DNA of 31,206 bases from a virus: IMG/VR virus record IMGVR_UViG_3300030102_001874, positions 1 to 31,206 of that record, one strand, 5' to 3'. Every line of letters starts with the position of its first letter. The stretch's first letter is position 1. The translations under genes were made by a program, and so were the position numbers. Below the pieces are notes generated by a model. It was not told the DNA's origin and ran no database searches. It saw nothing but the letters and a program-made list of their open reading frames with translations. Shown here piece by piece: positions 15,218 through 22,635 of the stretch.

Positions 15218-16183
15218 TTACCTAGCTCCTCTCTGCTGGATTTTTTGCTTCTCACGAGCCACAGTCTTCAACCATTGGTCTTCAGACATATTGTGCGGCT
15301 TGAGTCCGCGAATCCTTTCGAGTTCGCTATTCGAGAAACGAACACCGCTTTGCTTTCCTCGTGATTGTTGCCGACCACTTGGCGTGGCTGAAGCGACTCT
15401 TTGCACGGCGGGTCGCGATTCACTTTCTGCGGCATCAGGAGCATCTTCGCCCCTGTTTAAATCAGGATACGCTTTTCCGATTCGGGAATCTAGTGCCTGA
15501 TAATAGTCTTCGCTATCAGGCTCATAGCCCTCATTCAGCAAGTTGAAGTGAGTAAAATAAGCAAACTGAGTCGCCTCTTTATTTTCCTCGCTTTCAGTGT
15601 CTCCATACCACTTATTTTTCTCATGCCAGCTCATGGCCTGCTCCGTGGGCTTGACTTCCTCTTGTGGAGCTTGTTGTACAGGCTGTTGATACTGCTGTGG
15701 CTGTAACAACTGCTCGGGCTGTTGCATTTGCTCAGGCTGAGCATATTGCGGATTTTGCTGGGCCTGTCGACTCTTGGCAGTATTTATTTTTTCTTTCTTA
15801 ATTGCTATTTCGTTTTTTAACGTAGTAGCTTGCGACATCAGATCGGCGTCGCCACTTGTCACCGCCTGACGATAAATTTCGTCCACTTGCGCTTCCTGCG
15901 CTTTTACCTTTTCCTCTTCCGCCAGAAGTGTGGTTTGTTGCTGTTGGACAGCAAAATTACGGAATTGTTGAAGCTCCTGCTCCTTTTGCTCAGCAAGTTT
16001 CAGCGCGGCTTCTGCTCGCTGTTCTGCCTCCCGAGTCTTCTGGTTTAACTTGTTAACCCTTCTTGAGACTCGCTTGGAATAATCGTCCAGCTCATCTTTC
16101 GCTACCTCCTGCTGTTCTGGCTCGTCAGAAATCTCGATCTGCACTTCTTCTTCAGGCTGTTGCTGTTCCGCGTTGTCAATCAT
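15218..16183 (-). CDS. Putative scaffolding protein (321 aa)
   Basis: Acidic N-terminus (EEEVQIEISDEPEQQE), then a long coiled coil (roughly residues 35-145) dominated by Glu, Gln, Lys and Ala, a Gln/Pro-rich linker (145-185), a conserved middle with YFTHFNLLNEGYEPDSEDYY, and a basic C-terminus (ERIRGLKPHNMS, then REKQKIQQRGAR). Acidic coiled coil plus basic C-terminal tail is the usual layout of phage scaffolds, where the tail contacts the capsid protein. Position between portal and capsid agrees. Its start overlaps the stop of the co-chaperonin gene (ATGA). No protease domain is seen, so scaffold removal is unexplained. Confidence 0.75.
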   Translation of the reverse strand: MIDNAEQQQPEEEVQIEISDEPEQQEVAKDELDDYSKRVSRRVNKLNQKTREAEQRAEAALKLAEQKEQELQQFRNFAVQQQQTTLLAEEEKVKAQEAQVDEIYRQAVTSGDADLMSQATTLKNEIAIKKEKINTAKSRQAQQNPQYAQPEQMQQPEQLLQPQQYQQPVQQAPQEEVKPTEQAMSWHEKNKWYGDTESEENKEATQFAYFTHFNLLNEGYEPDSEDYYQALDSRIGKAYPDLNRGEDAPDAAESESRPAVQRVASATPSGRQQSRGKQSGVRFSNSELERIRGLKPHNMSEDQWLKTVAREKQKIQQRGAR

Positions 16184-16590
16184 AGGATGCTCACTATATC
16201 GTCAGGGTTAAGGATTGTGCCGATTACTTCGTCATCGTTAATGATGCGAACCTCTGCGCCATCTTCTAATTTGAAGCGAGCACCAGAGTATCTACCGATC
16301 AAAATCCACTGCTTTTCACTACACCACGGTGTGTCTCCGTACTTTTCCGTGTCGTTATAGCAAAGCGGCCCCATTTTGACCACATACGCAACTACAGTGG
16401 CAAGCGCCTCTCGATCCATGGTTGCCTTAGTCAGGACGATACCGCCTTTCGACTTTGCAACCCCAGACCACGGCAAAACAAGCATCCGCCAACCTGTTGG
16501 ATCTGGCATTCGCTCGATAGCGCTTTTTTCTAAAAGATTTGGATCAAGAACAACTTGATCCGATTGAACGTAGGCTTCTTCAGCTCCCAT
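16180..16590 (-). CDS. GroES-like co-chaperonin (136 aa)
   Basis: A Cpn10/GroES-type protein. After a ~33-residue lead, GWRMLVLP starts the first strand. Residues 47-54 read SKGGIVLT, the same GGIVLT as the GroES mobile loop whose Ile-Val-Leu contacts GroEL; IVL is 51-53 here. Later strands include ATVVAYVVKMG and GRYSGARFKLEDGAEV, and the end (DEVIGTILNPDDI) parallels the GroES C-terminal strands. At 136 residues it is longer than bacterial GroES (about 97), mostly by the N-terminal lead and an insert near 75-95. The gene lies between portal and scaffold genes and overlaps both neighbours. By analogy with T4 gp31 it probably helps host GroEL fold the capsid protein. Confidence 0.8.
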   Translation of the reverse strand: MGAEEAYVQSDQVVLDPNLLEKSAIERMPDPTGWRMLVLPWSGVAKSKGGIVLTKATMDREALATVVAYVVKMGPLCYNDTEKYGDTPWCSEKQWILIGRYSGARFKLEDGAEVRIINDDEVIGTILNPDDIVSIL

Positions 16591-16775
16591 TACTTCTCCC
16601 TAAAGTAGTCTGAGATTTGCTCTTCGATCAAGGATAGCGCGGAAAGCTCACCTTGTATACTCTTGTACATTTCCATGTCCGAAAGTCGGCCACCCATAAG
16701 CGTTTCTTGAATCAAAGTGCGGCGTTCTTCGATGGTCCGTTTGATGCGGTGGGCAATATCAAGGTCATCCATCAA
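16590..16775 (-). CDS. Small helical conserved phage protein (61 aa)
   Basis: A short all-helical, charged protein (IAHRIKRTIEERRTLIQ, MGGRLSDMEMYKSIQGEL, IEEQISDYFREK) likely to form a helical hairpin or a short coiled coil. The start overlaps the upstream stop (ATGA) and the stop overlaps the next start (TAATG), so it is firmly embedded in the operon. I recall similar tiny genes following portal genes in related phages. Function unknown; an assembly cofactor is possible. Confidence 0.7.
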   Translation of the reverse strand: MMDDLDIAHRIKRTIEERRTLIQETLMGGRLSDMEMYKSIQGELSALSLIEEQISDYFREK

Positions 16776-16981
16776 TCAATCTCATAAAATCCAAGGCCCT
16801 TGGTAGCCGCACCGCCGCCTCTAATTTTTTTCTTGACACGCTTCACAAGACCGCCTTGCTTGTACTTTTCTGCACTTTTCAGGGCGATTGCTACGGCCTG
16901 ATCTTGAGACTTACCCGCTTTTTTTTCTTTGCGGATGTTTTCGCTTATAACTTTTTGGCTTTTTCCAGACTTCAGTGGCAT
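16772..16981 (-). CDS. Small basic phage protein, DUF6496-like (69 aa)
   Basis: N-terminal MPLKSGKSQKVISENIRKE followed by KAGKSQDQAVAIALKSA is the pattern of a small family I recall as DUF6496, frequent in phage head operons. It is basic and helical up to residue 40, then KQGGLV (41-46) carries the xGGxV element, and the tail is KKKIRGGG-rich. I chose ATG at 16981 because AGGAG overlaps the portal stop (TAGGAG) six bases upstream; a TTG at 16987 would add two residues. Function unknown. Confidence 0.75.
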   Translation of the reverse strand: MPLKSGKSQKVISENIRKEKKAGKSQDQAVAIALKSAEKYKQGGLVKRVKKKIRGGGAATKGLGFYEID

Positions 16982-16990
16982 AACCAACTC

Positions 16991-19498
16991 CTATTGTAAA
17001 GGGCCGTATTTAGCGGCCAGTTCTGTCAATTTGAGATCGGCCTGCTGTGCAAGCCTTTGTATTGCAAGGTCCATTTTTTCCGAGTTGCTGGCGTTAGTCG
17101 AATCAATTCTTTGCTTCGCAAGCTCAGCCTCCAAAAGTTTTTCGTTAGCGCGAGCTGTTTCGCGCAACTCGAATTGTTCTTGATCTTGCTCCATCTCTGC
17201 CTGACGTAGCGCCAGCTCTTGTTGCCTGATTGCGACCAAGGGATCTTCTTCGTTAGCTTGACCAATGCTCAAAAGAAACTCTTGCGTCAGTTGAGCCAAG
17301 ATGGGCGAAGAAGTCTGCTCGATAATCGCAGTCATTTGTTGTTGCATTGCTTGAATTTGATCAGGCGGCAATTGACCTGTAAGAGCCGCTTGCTCAAGTT
17401 GCGCCATTTGTTGTTCAAGCTCTGGTGGGATCTGTTTGGACGCGATCTCTGTCGCGAGAAATTGTAAATGTTGCATACAGTGAGCAATGATCAACGCTTG
17501 GATTTGCGGTGTTGTTTTGACAATCTCGGTCAAAAACAAGCTCCTATGAGCGTCAATGTGGGCACGATGGTTTTGATTTGGAAAAGCCTGTTGCGGCTGT
17601 CCCGCCAAAAGACCTGCGTTTTCCAGCCCCGCATCCACTGGCTGTGGCACGGGCGGCGGAGCGGGTGGCTGTAGCAAGCCTTCGACGTTATCAATGCCTA
17701 ACGCCGCATACATTCTTCGATAAGCCTCGTAAACGCCAGTCGGGCCATGCACCTGTGGATTAGATTGCACAAGCTGTAAAAGCTCTTGCGCCATCGTAAT
17801 TCTTTGGCTCTGACTGAAAATATTTGGATCGCTAACAGGAATAACATCTACCCTATTATCAAAATCCTCTACCTTGACCTCCGAGGGGCCTGATCCAGTC
17901 ATGTAAGGGTAAGACGGCGGTAAATAATCAGCGAAAACACGCGCCAAGAGCTGAAACTCAATGCGCTGGCTGTAATGTAGCCGTTTGTGTATTGCCGACA
18001 TGACTTTTGTGCCGCGCTCAAGCAGAGCTACGGTGGTGCCAACAGGCATTGCCTGATTCATGTCACCGACGTTCATGTCGGCGATAGATGCAAACCGCTT
18101 GCCAGACTCAACCAGCAACCCAAGCAAACTCATCAAGACATTACTGGGCTCTTTTATCGGCAACGGTATTAGATTCTCCCGCAAACTGCCGCCGGTCGTG
18201 TCAATATCTCTAAACTCGCCGGGTTGAAGAGGCTCATCTTCGTCTCTAATACGCATTCCACGGGCTTTGAAGCCCGCAGGCAAGTTGGCCAAGGTGCCAG
18301 CGTCAATTAGCTGTCTGAGGATCGACGTGCTTGCCTTTGCGAGTCCACCAATCATGTGACTCAGGCCAAGACCATAGAATCCAAGGCCCGGCAAGAATTT
18401 GTACTGCACAAAATAATTAATCTTTGTTTTGAGGGGATCAGACTCAAGGTAATTTCGGCGTATTGACAAGACTTTTTGACTTCTCTCGTCAATCGTCACG
18501 ATATATGGCAGTTTCAGGCCCGTAGGCTGTCCGTCTGGTCCTACATCCTCAAAGCCGACTAAATCCAGCACCGTATGGACCTCATAGACGACATGATCGC
18601 GCTGATCAATGCCGTCTGGCCCCATGCCTTGGATCTCATCTATTTCTTCTTCGATTTCGTCCCGATTTGGGACGTAAGTTCCGCTTTTTATGTCTACATC
18701 TGCATAAAATCCGTTGAGCTGTTGCTTACGGATTTCGTTTGATGACATTCTCAAAACATGAGTGACACGCTCAGCGGTCGTCAGGTCAGAAGCCTCATAA
18801 GGCACGACCAAATCTTGTGGCTCTACGAATTTTGACATGGCTCTGCTGACTGCCGTGTCGTAATACACCTTTTTGAACGCTGTGCCAGCTATAGGCAGGT
18901 AAAACAAAAGCATATCCAGCTCGGGGTCGAATTCTTGCATCACGTTGAGGATGTAGAAATTCATAAACTCTTCGACGCGAGTTGCCTGTGCTTCCGCTTC
19001 GGGGGTCCGCGCACCGACTACTTCGGTTTTCACGGGCCCTTTCGCGGGCAACATCTCTTTGTATGCTTGGGCTTGGAACTGCGTGACCGCTTCCGCCAAA
19101 ATTGGATGAATTACACCTGACGAGCCTTGAAACGGTGAGCTTCGCATCTCGTCAAATTTCATGCCGAGGTATTTCAAACCATCGACATAAGTCTTCTCCC
19201 AATCACTGCGGCTTTCCTTATCACTTTCGATGCTGGCAATCGTTTCTTTGGCCAAAATCATCAAGTCGTTTTCGTCAACGAGGTCAACAAGGTTGGCGTC
19301 AAACGGGATCGCTGGAGGGCTCTGTGGCGGAGCGTCAATTTCGTTATCCACAAGAATGCCATCTTCCGTCACCAAAATTTGTGCCGCTTCTCTGACTAGA
19401 TCTTGGCGGCTTGGCTCTGGGAACACCTCCATGGCGCGGCCCATAGGCATCACATCTGGGTTGGTATCTGTACCTAACTCTCTTTTCTCAATTGCCAT
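16991..19498 (-). CDS. Portal protein, P22-like (835 aa)
   Basis: The dodecameric portal ring through which DNA enters and leaves the head. Length and layout fit the large P22-type portals of podoviruses. Signature stretches: DWEKTYVDGLKYLGMKFDEM (about 99-118), SPFQGSSGVIHPILAEAVTQF (121-141), KEMLPAKGPVKTEVVG (147-162), and further on a stem/wing region including FLPGLGFYGLGLSHMIG. From about residue 640 the chain turns Gln-rich and helical and ends in a coiled coil (roughly 740-825), like the barrel of P22 gp1. ATG overlaps the terminase TGA by one base (TGATG). Position directly after the large terminase supports the call. Confidence 0.9.
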   Translation of the reverse strand: MAIEKRELGTDTNPDVMPMGRAMEVFPEPSRQDLVREAAQILVTEDGILVDNEIDAPPQSPPAIPFDANLVDLVDENDLMILAKETIASIESDKESRSDWEKTYVDGLKYLGMKFDEMRSSPFQGSSGVIHPILAEAVTQFQAQAYKEMLPAKGPVKTEVVGARTPEAEAQATRVEEFMNFYILNVMQEFDPELDMLLFYLPIAGTAFKKVYYDTAVSRAMSKFVEPQDLVVPYEASDLTTAERVTHVLRMSSNEIRKQQLNGFYADVDIKSGTYVPNRDEIEEEIDEIQGMGPDGIDQRDHVVYEVHTVLDLVGFEDVGPDGQPTGLKLPYIVTIDERSQKVLSIRRNYLESDPLKTKINYFVQYKFLPGLGFYGLGLSHMIGGLAKASTSILRQLIDAGTLANLPAGFKARGMRIRDEDEPLQPGEFRDIDTTGGSLRENLIPLPIKEPSNVLMSLLGLLVESGKRFASIADMNVGDMNQAMPVGTTVALLERGTKVMSAIHKRLHYSQRIEFQLLARVFADYLPPSYPYMTGSGPSEVKVEDFDNRVDVIPVSDPNIFSQSQRITMAQELLQLVQSNPQVHGPTGVYEAYRRMYAALGIDNVEGLLQPPAPPPVPQPVDAGLENAGLLAGQPQQAFPNQNHRAHIDAHRSLFLTEIVKTTPQIQALIIAHCMQHLQFLATEIASKQIPPELEQQMAQLEQAALTGQLPPDQIQAMQQQMTAIIEQTSSPILAQLTQEFLLSIGQANEEDPLVAIRQQELALRQAEMEQDQEQFELRETARANEKLLEAELAKQRIDSTNASNSEKMDLAIQRLAQQADLKLTELAAKYGPLQ

Positions 19499-20982
19499 CA
19501 GTAGTAAACCCTTCTATCTCGCCGCATTGGGTAAATATCCCTGTCATAGTCATCACCCAGCGACAGAAAGCCGCCCTGTCGGAAACGCATCAGCGCCATT
19601 GTTGCCGAATCACAGAAGTCATCGTGATCGCCGTAAGGAAAAGCGGCCATCTCCTCGATTACCTCTTCGGCAAAACCTTCATCTGGGGCCCAAACCATTC
19701 CAGACTCGAAAATTGGGGCCACAGAGTTCATTCTGGCAATCTTATCCTGCCCCCTGCTTGGTGTATAGGCGGTAACGGGGATGCCAATACGACGCAACTC
19801 CTGCGTCAAGGGCGTGCCGCTGGCTTTCGCCTCAATCAAAACGCAATCTGGCTCCCAATATTTGTATTCCTCCCACGCCAGCTTTTTGAGTTCTGGAAAA
19901 TCAGCACGCACTCGCTTTGCGTCAAGCAAAATAATTTGATCTGGCTCGCCATCTTGCGGTTTAAAAACAGCCCAAGTCGTTATCGCAGAGTAGTCGGCGG
20001 TTTCTTTCTTCGAGAATGCAGTGTCATAACTTTGTATGACATAGTTGTACTCGGGCACATAATCCTCGTGCCAGCGGCGCCACCAATCACGCTTTACAAT
20101 AGAACCTTCCTCGGCGGTTGGATCTTGCATCCATTGGGCATTCCACTTGGACAGCGGCAAAGATGCCTTGACAGACAAAAGCTCTTCTTTTTTCCAAAAT
20201 TCTGGCCATAAAGGGGCGTCTGAGTCAGGCATGATGGCGGGAAACTCCACCAACTCCCACTGATCGGCGTAATCGTCGCCCTGCTTCTTCAAAACCCGGC
20301 CTACGAGATCTTTGGTGCTCCACCTAGTCATTACTATGACAATAATACCGCCCGGCTGAAGACGCTGACGCGGGCCAGACGTGTACCACTCATATACCGA
20401 ATCCATGGCAGTAGGGCTCAAGGCGTCTTGTTCTGATACAGGATCGTCAATTATCAGCAAGTCTGCGCCTCGACCTGTGATTGCGCCGCCCACACCAGCA
20501 TAAAATGACTCTCCGCCCTTGCTGGTGGTCCACCTGCCCGCCGATTTGTTGTCGGCTTGAAGTTTCAGCTCGGGAAAAACAGTCGAGTATTCATCGGAAT
20601 CGATGATATTCCGCACTCTACGGCCAAATCTGACGGCAAGTTCCGCAGTGTGAGTGGTTTGAATTATTTTCAAGTCGCCCCTGAGCCCCATCATCCATGC
20701 TGGAAAGAAGGTAGAAGCAAATTCTGACTTTGTGTGTCTTGGCGGGAGGCAAACAATTAATCTTTTTAGCTTGCCCTGAGCGATGCGATTGAATTTTTCA
20801 CCAATAATACGATGATGTCGGCCCTCTACAAAATCGGGCCACTGACTCTTTACAAATTGTATGAAGTCTTTTTGACAAACTTCTTGTTTTTCAATTGTTT
20901 TATATCTGTCAAGTAGGGCGAGCGCTTCTTGTTGCTCTTGCTCAGACAAAATTTCGAAATCTTTTAAGGCTAAATTAGACAT
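19498..20982 (-). CDS. terL: Terminase large subunit (494 aa)
   Basis: The packaging motor: an N-terminal ATPase that drives DNA into the head and a C-terminal nuclease that cuts concatemers. Walker A-like LPPRHTKS is at 79-86, Walker B LLIIDDP at 175-181, and a coupling motif MTRW at 218-221. The RNase H-like nuclease shows D320 (QSYDTAFS), E384 (LIEAKASG) and D454/D455/D458 (HDDFCDS). I chose ATG at 20982, where it overlaps the lysozyme stop by eight bases (ATGTCTAA); an upstream in-frame start at 21099 lies deep inside the lysozyme gene and gives an unrelated lead. Length is typical. No small subunit gene is recognisable nearby. Confidence 0.92.
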   Translation of the reverse strand: MSNLALKDFEILSEQEQQEALALLDRYKTIEKQEVCQKDFIQFVKSQWPDFVEGRHHRIIGEKFNRIAQGKLKRLIVCLPPRHTKSEFASTFFPAWMMGLRGDLKIIQTTHTAELAVRFGRRVRNIIDSDEYSTVFPELKLQADNKSAGRWTTSKGGESFYAGVGGAITGRGADLLIIDDPVSEQDALSPTAMDSVYEWYTSGPRQRLQPGGIIVIVMTRWSTKDLVGRVLKKQGDDYADQWELVEFPAIMPDSDAPLWPEFWKKEELLSVKASLPLSKWNAQWMQDPTAEEGSIVKRDWWRRWHEDYVPEYNYVIQSYDTAFSKKETADYSAITTWAVFKPQDGEPDQIILLDAKRVRADFPELKKLAWEEYKYWEPDCVLIEAKASGTPLTQELRRIGIPVTAYTPSRGQDKIARMNSVAPIFESGMVWAPDEGFAEEVIEEMAAFPYGDHDDFCDSATMALMRFRQGGFLSLGDDYDRDIYPMRRDRRVYY

Positions 20983-21418
20983 CCTTCCAGTCGAGCCCCT
21001 GCCAGAGCAATCCTTCAGCCTTGCGGCGTCTTTTGAGCCCCTGTAAGACCTTTCCGTTTGATTTGTTCCAGCGGGCCATTTCACTGGGCACTTCGTCATG
21101 GTGCCCCTCGTTCAACTTTTTCAGGAGCGTGCTTTCACCAAGATTGGTAGGGCCCAAGTTGAAAGTCCAAGCAACGAGGGCATCAAATTGATCTTGATTG
21201 AGGCTTACCTCTACTAGCCGATCTACATAATCCTCGAAGTGCTTGAGATCTTCGAGTAACAAATATTCTGCTTTATCTTTAGTAATTTCATCGCCTTCTC
21301 TGACGCCCCGTGTGTGCCCATATCCGACAGTCCACACATTTGCACTGCATTGATATGCTTTTGTCTCACACCCCTCGAAATGTTTTATGAGGTCAATGCC
21401 CTCTTGCGATGTCCTCAC
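20975..21418 (-). CDS. Endolysin, T4-type lysozyme (GH24, 147 aa)
   Basis: Cleaves the beta-1,4 glycan bonds of peptidoglycan at the end of infection. The catalytic triad has the classic spacing: E15 (HFEG), C24 nine residues on, T30 six further (VWTVGYGHT). Cys in place of the usual Asp also occurs in some other phage lysozymes such as that of P1. The rest of the domain is present (LNQDQFDALVAWTFNLG, then STLLKKLN). No signal peptide or SAR segment is visible, so the enzyme should be cytoplasmic until a holin opens the membrane. Starts with GTG at 21418, AAGGA upstream, overlapping the previous stop as GTGA. Confidence 0.92.
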   Translation of the reverse strand: MRTSQEGIDLIKHFEGCETKAYQCSANVWTVGYGHTRGVREGDEITKDKAEYLLLEDLKHFEDYVDRLVEVSLNQDQFDALVAWTFNLGPTNLGESTLLKKLNEGHHDEVPSEMARWNKSNGKVLQGLKRRRKAEGLLWQGLDWKDV

Positions 21419-21615
21419 TCCTTTTTGCCGCTACCCAAGAACAGCCCAAAGGCGCCGGTTAGAGCGCCGGTCATTACTGAGACTAACGCCGCCTGCTCCG
21501 GATTGGGATCAGGTAAATCCATAAACCACTCAACGACACGGTACGTCATAAAAATCATCACAAACATGACCAGCCGAGGCAATATTCTCCACTGATCAAG
21601 TATTTCTGGTCTCAC
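21415..21615 (-). CDS. Small two-TM membrane protein of the lysis cassette (66 aa)
   Basis: Two hydrophobic segments (about 11-30 and 40-61) joined by a loop DLPDPNPEQ. The N-terminal MRPEILDQWRILPRL and the PDPNPEQAA loop match small membrane proteins I recall next to holins in marine phages. It starts with GTG at 21615 in a GTGA overlap with the three-TM holin and is likewise coupled to the endolysin. The short basic tail (GSGKKE) fits a hairpin with both ends in the cytoplasm. It could be a second holin or an antiholin. Confidence 0.75.
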   Translation of the reverse strand: MRPEILDQWRILPRLVMFVMIFMTYRVVEWFMDLPDPNPEQAALVSVMTGALTGAFGLFLGSGKKE

Positions 21616-21983
21616 TTTCCTACGCCTTTGACTCTTTCAAATGACCTTGCGCCTCCCAACCCAAGCATTCCCAAGAGAAGCGGCATCATCACCCCGGCGT
21701 CTGCTTGCGGCACCTCAACTCCAAATCCTGCGGCGAGGGGAGAAATCAAAAAGTTGACCATCAGCCCCAGTACGCAGGTGTAACCGGCTAGGGGGCGCCA
21801 ACTTGATTGAAACCAGTTCCCCTTCGCATCGAGCTTTAGTACCTCAATCTGCTGGAGCGCAATCTCCTGAGCATGGCGCTCTGACATGGTGGCGATGCTG
21901 TGGGCGAGCTTAGCCTTCTCATCCGCATCAGGAATAAACTTGTCAAGTAACCCCGTGACAGGGCCTATCAATGCTTGCAACAT
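21612..21983 (-). CDS. Holin, three-TM superfamily type (123 aa)
   Basis: Likely the holin that permeabilises the inner membrane. Residues 17-52 form an amphipathic charged helix (DADEKAKLAHSI onward), then NWFQSSWRPLAGY (56-68) marks the start of the membrane region, with hydrophobic segments about 64-88 and 97-112, and LGLGGARSFERVKGV at the end. The WxxSxWRP and LGxGxxRxxEK pattern is that of the GTA/3TM holin family (PF11351 as I recall). ATG overlaps the upstream TAA by one base. Position just ahead of the endolysin agrees. Confidence 0.85.
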   Translation of the reverse strand: MLQALIGPVTGLLDKFIPDADEKAKLAHSIATMSERHAQEIALQQIEVLKLDAKGNWFQSSWRPLAGYTCVLGLMVNFLISPLAAGFGVEVPQADAGVMMPLLLGMLGLGGARSFERVKGVGK

Positions 21984-22192
21984 TAATCGTCATCCTCCGG
22001 TAAAAACCGCCCTTTGGCGTCCCTTTTTCTTTTTTTCTGGAAGAGATCTTGCACGGTCTCAGTCTCCCAAATGCGTATCAGCGTCCAGATAATTGTAAAA
22101 AGCGCGGCTAAAGGCGGCAGAATAGCCGCTACCGTGCCGACGGCCGTTGCGACGGAAACTGTGTCTACAACTTGCTTCATATCCTCTCCCAT
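21983..22192 (-). CDS. Small membrane protein, possible second holin (69 aa)
   Basis: A hydrophobic stretch covers residues 9-41, broken by PP at 26-27, so it may be one long or two short helices; the C-terminus is charged (KKRKRDAKGRFLPEDDD). Length and build recall class II holins such as T7 gp17.5. Two starts are plausible: ATG at 22192 with GGAAGG six bases upstream, and an in-frame ATG at 22180 with GGAGAGG just before it. The longer form adds MGED, i.e. two acidic residues, at the N-terminus. Ends in a TAATG overlap with the three-TM holin. Confidence 0.75.
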   Translation of the reverse strand: MGEDMKQVVDTVSVATAVGTVAAILPPLAALFTIIWTLIRIWETETVQDLFQKKRKRDAKGRFLPEDDD

Positions 22193-22194
22193 GA

Positions 22195-22566
22195 CTAACC
22201 TTCCGACCAGCCATCATCTTCATCAGTATATTTACCGTCACCATTCGTGTCGCACGATCTTTGGAATGTCTGCATACCAAATGTGTAACCCTCACTCCAC
22301 GGGACATACTGCTTGCACCACTCATGCGAGCCGGGTTGCAATCCGTCCCATGGCGTTTCGATGTAATCTCGTTTGGTGTTAGGTGCTAGCACTCTGAAAT
22401 ACACGTCTCCAGAAGAATACTCGCGCTTTACAAAAACTATTTCATGAGTGACATAGGCTTCTTCTCGCCGCTCCAGCGTGTAAGTAGAACCATCCTCATA
22501 GTCAATATACGTTTGCGCCAAAACGGCAGGAGAAAAAATTAAAGCGAGCAGAATGGTTCTAAGCAT
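22195..22566 (-). CDS. Small secreted protein with EF-hand-like loop (123 aa)
   Basis: A clear Sec signal peptide (MLRTILLALIFSPAVLA, cleavage likely before Q18) is followed by a beta-rich domain of about 85 residues and a C-terminal DTNGDGKYTDED (106-117), matching an EF-hand calcium loop except that the last ligand is Asp. Cys84 and Cys105 could pair in the periplasm. The signal peptide lacks a lipobox Cys, so this is not a standard outer-membrane spanin. It is the first gene after the 69-base gap that holds a promoter candidate. Function unknown; its place ahead of the holins suggests a role around lysis or the cell surface. Confidence 0.75.
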   Translation of the reverse strand: MLRTILLALIFSPAVLAQTYIDYEDGSTYTLERREEAYVTHEIVFVKREYSSGDVYFRVLAPNTKRDYIETPWDGLQPGSHEWCKQYVPWSEGYTFGMQTFQRSCDTNGDGKYTDEDDGWSEG

Positions 22567-22606
22567 GATTCAATCCTCAATGTCGAGTCTTCCAAATTTG
22601 CACAAT

Positions 22607-22634
22607 ATCATAACTAGTATGTAAAATCTTACAA
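22607..22634 (-). promoter_or_regulatory. Sigma-70-like promoter candidate with inverted repeat, upstream of lysis genes
   Basis: On the minus strand TTGTAA (22629-22634) and TATGAT (22607-22612) are separated by 16 bases. The -10 element matches five of six bases, the -35 four of six. The -35 is part of a perfect inverted repeat, TGTAA-GATT-TTACA (22620-22633), which could be an operator half-site pair. It lies in the second-longest gap of the window, about 40 bases before the 123-aa gene, well placed to drive the lysis-terminase-portal genes. Confidence 0.4.
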
Positions 22635-22635
22635 C

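Noticed and set aside
19492-20211. Plus-strand open frame of 239 codons
   Set aside because: It is antisense to the nuclease half of the large terminase, whose catalytic residues are all in place. It shows no domain pattern and no convincing start signal.
19498-21099. Longer form of the large terminase starting at 21099
   Set aside because: The extra 39 residues are an out-of-frame reading of the lysozyme gene and carry no similarity to terminases; the ATG at 20982 overlaps the lysozyme stop in the usual way for this operon.
22059-22325. Minus-strand 88-codon frame overlapping the secreted 123-aa protein and the holin-like gene
   Set aside because: It overlaps two genes with clear signal or membrane segments in other frames and has no such features itself.
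22620-22633. Terminator hairpin after the 156-aa gene
   Set aside because: The stem is only five AT-rich base pairs and no T run follows; it fits an operator or promoter element better.
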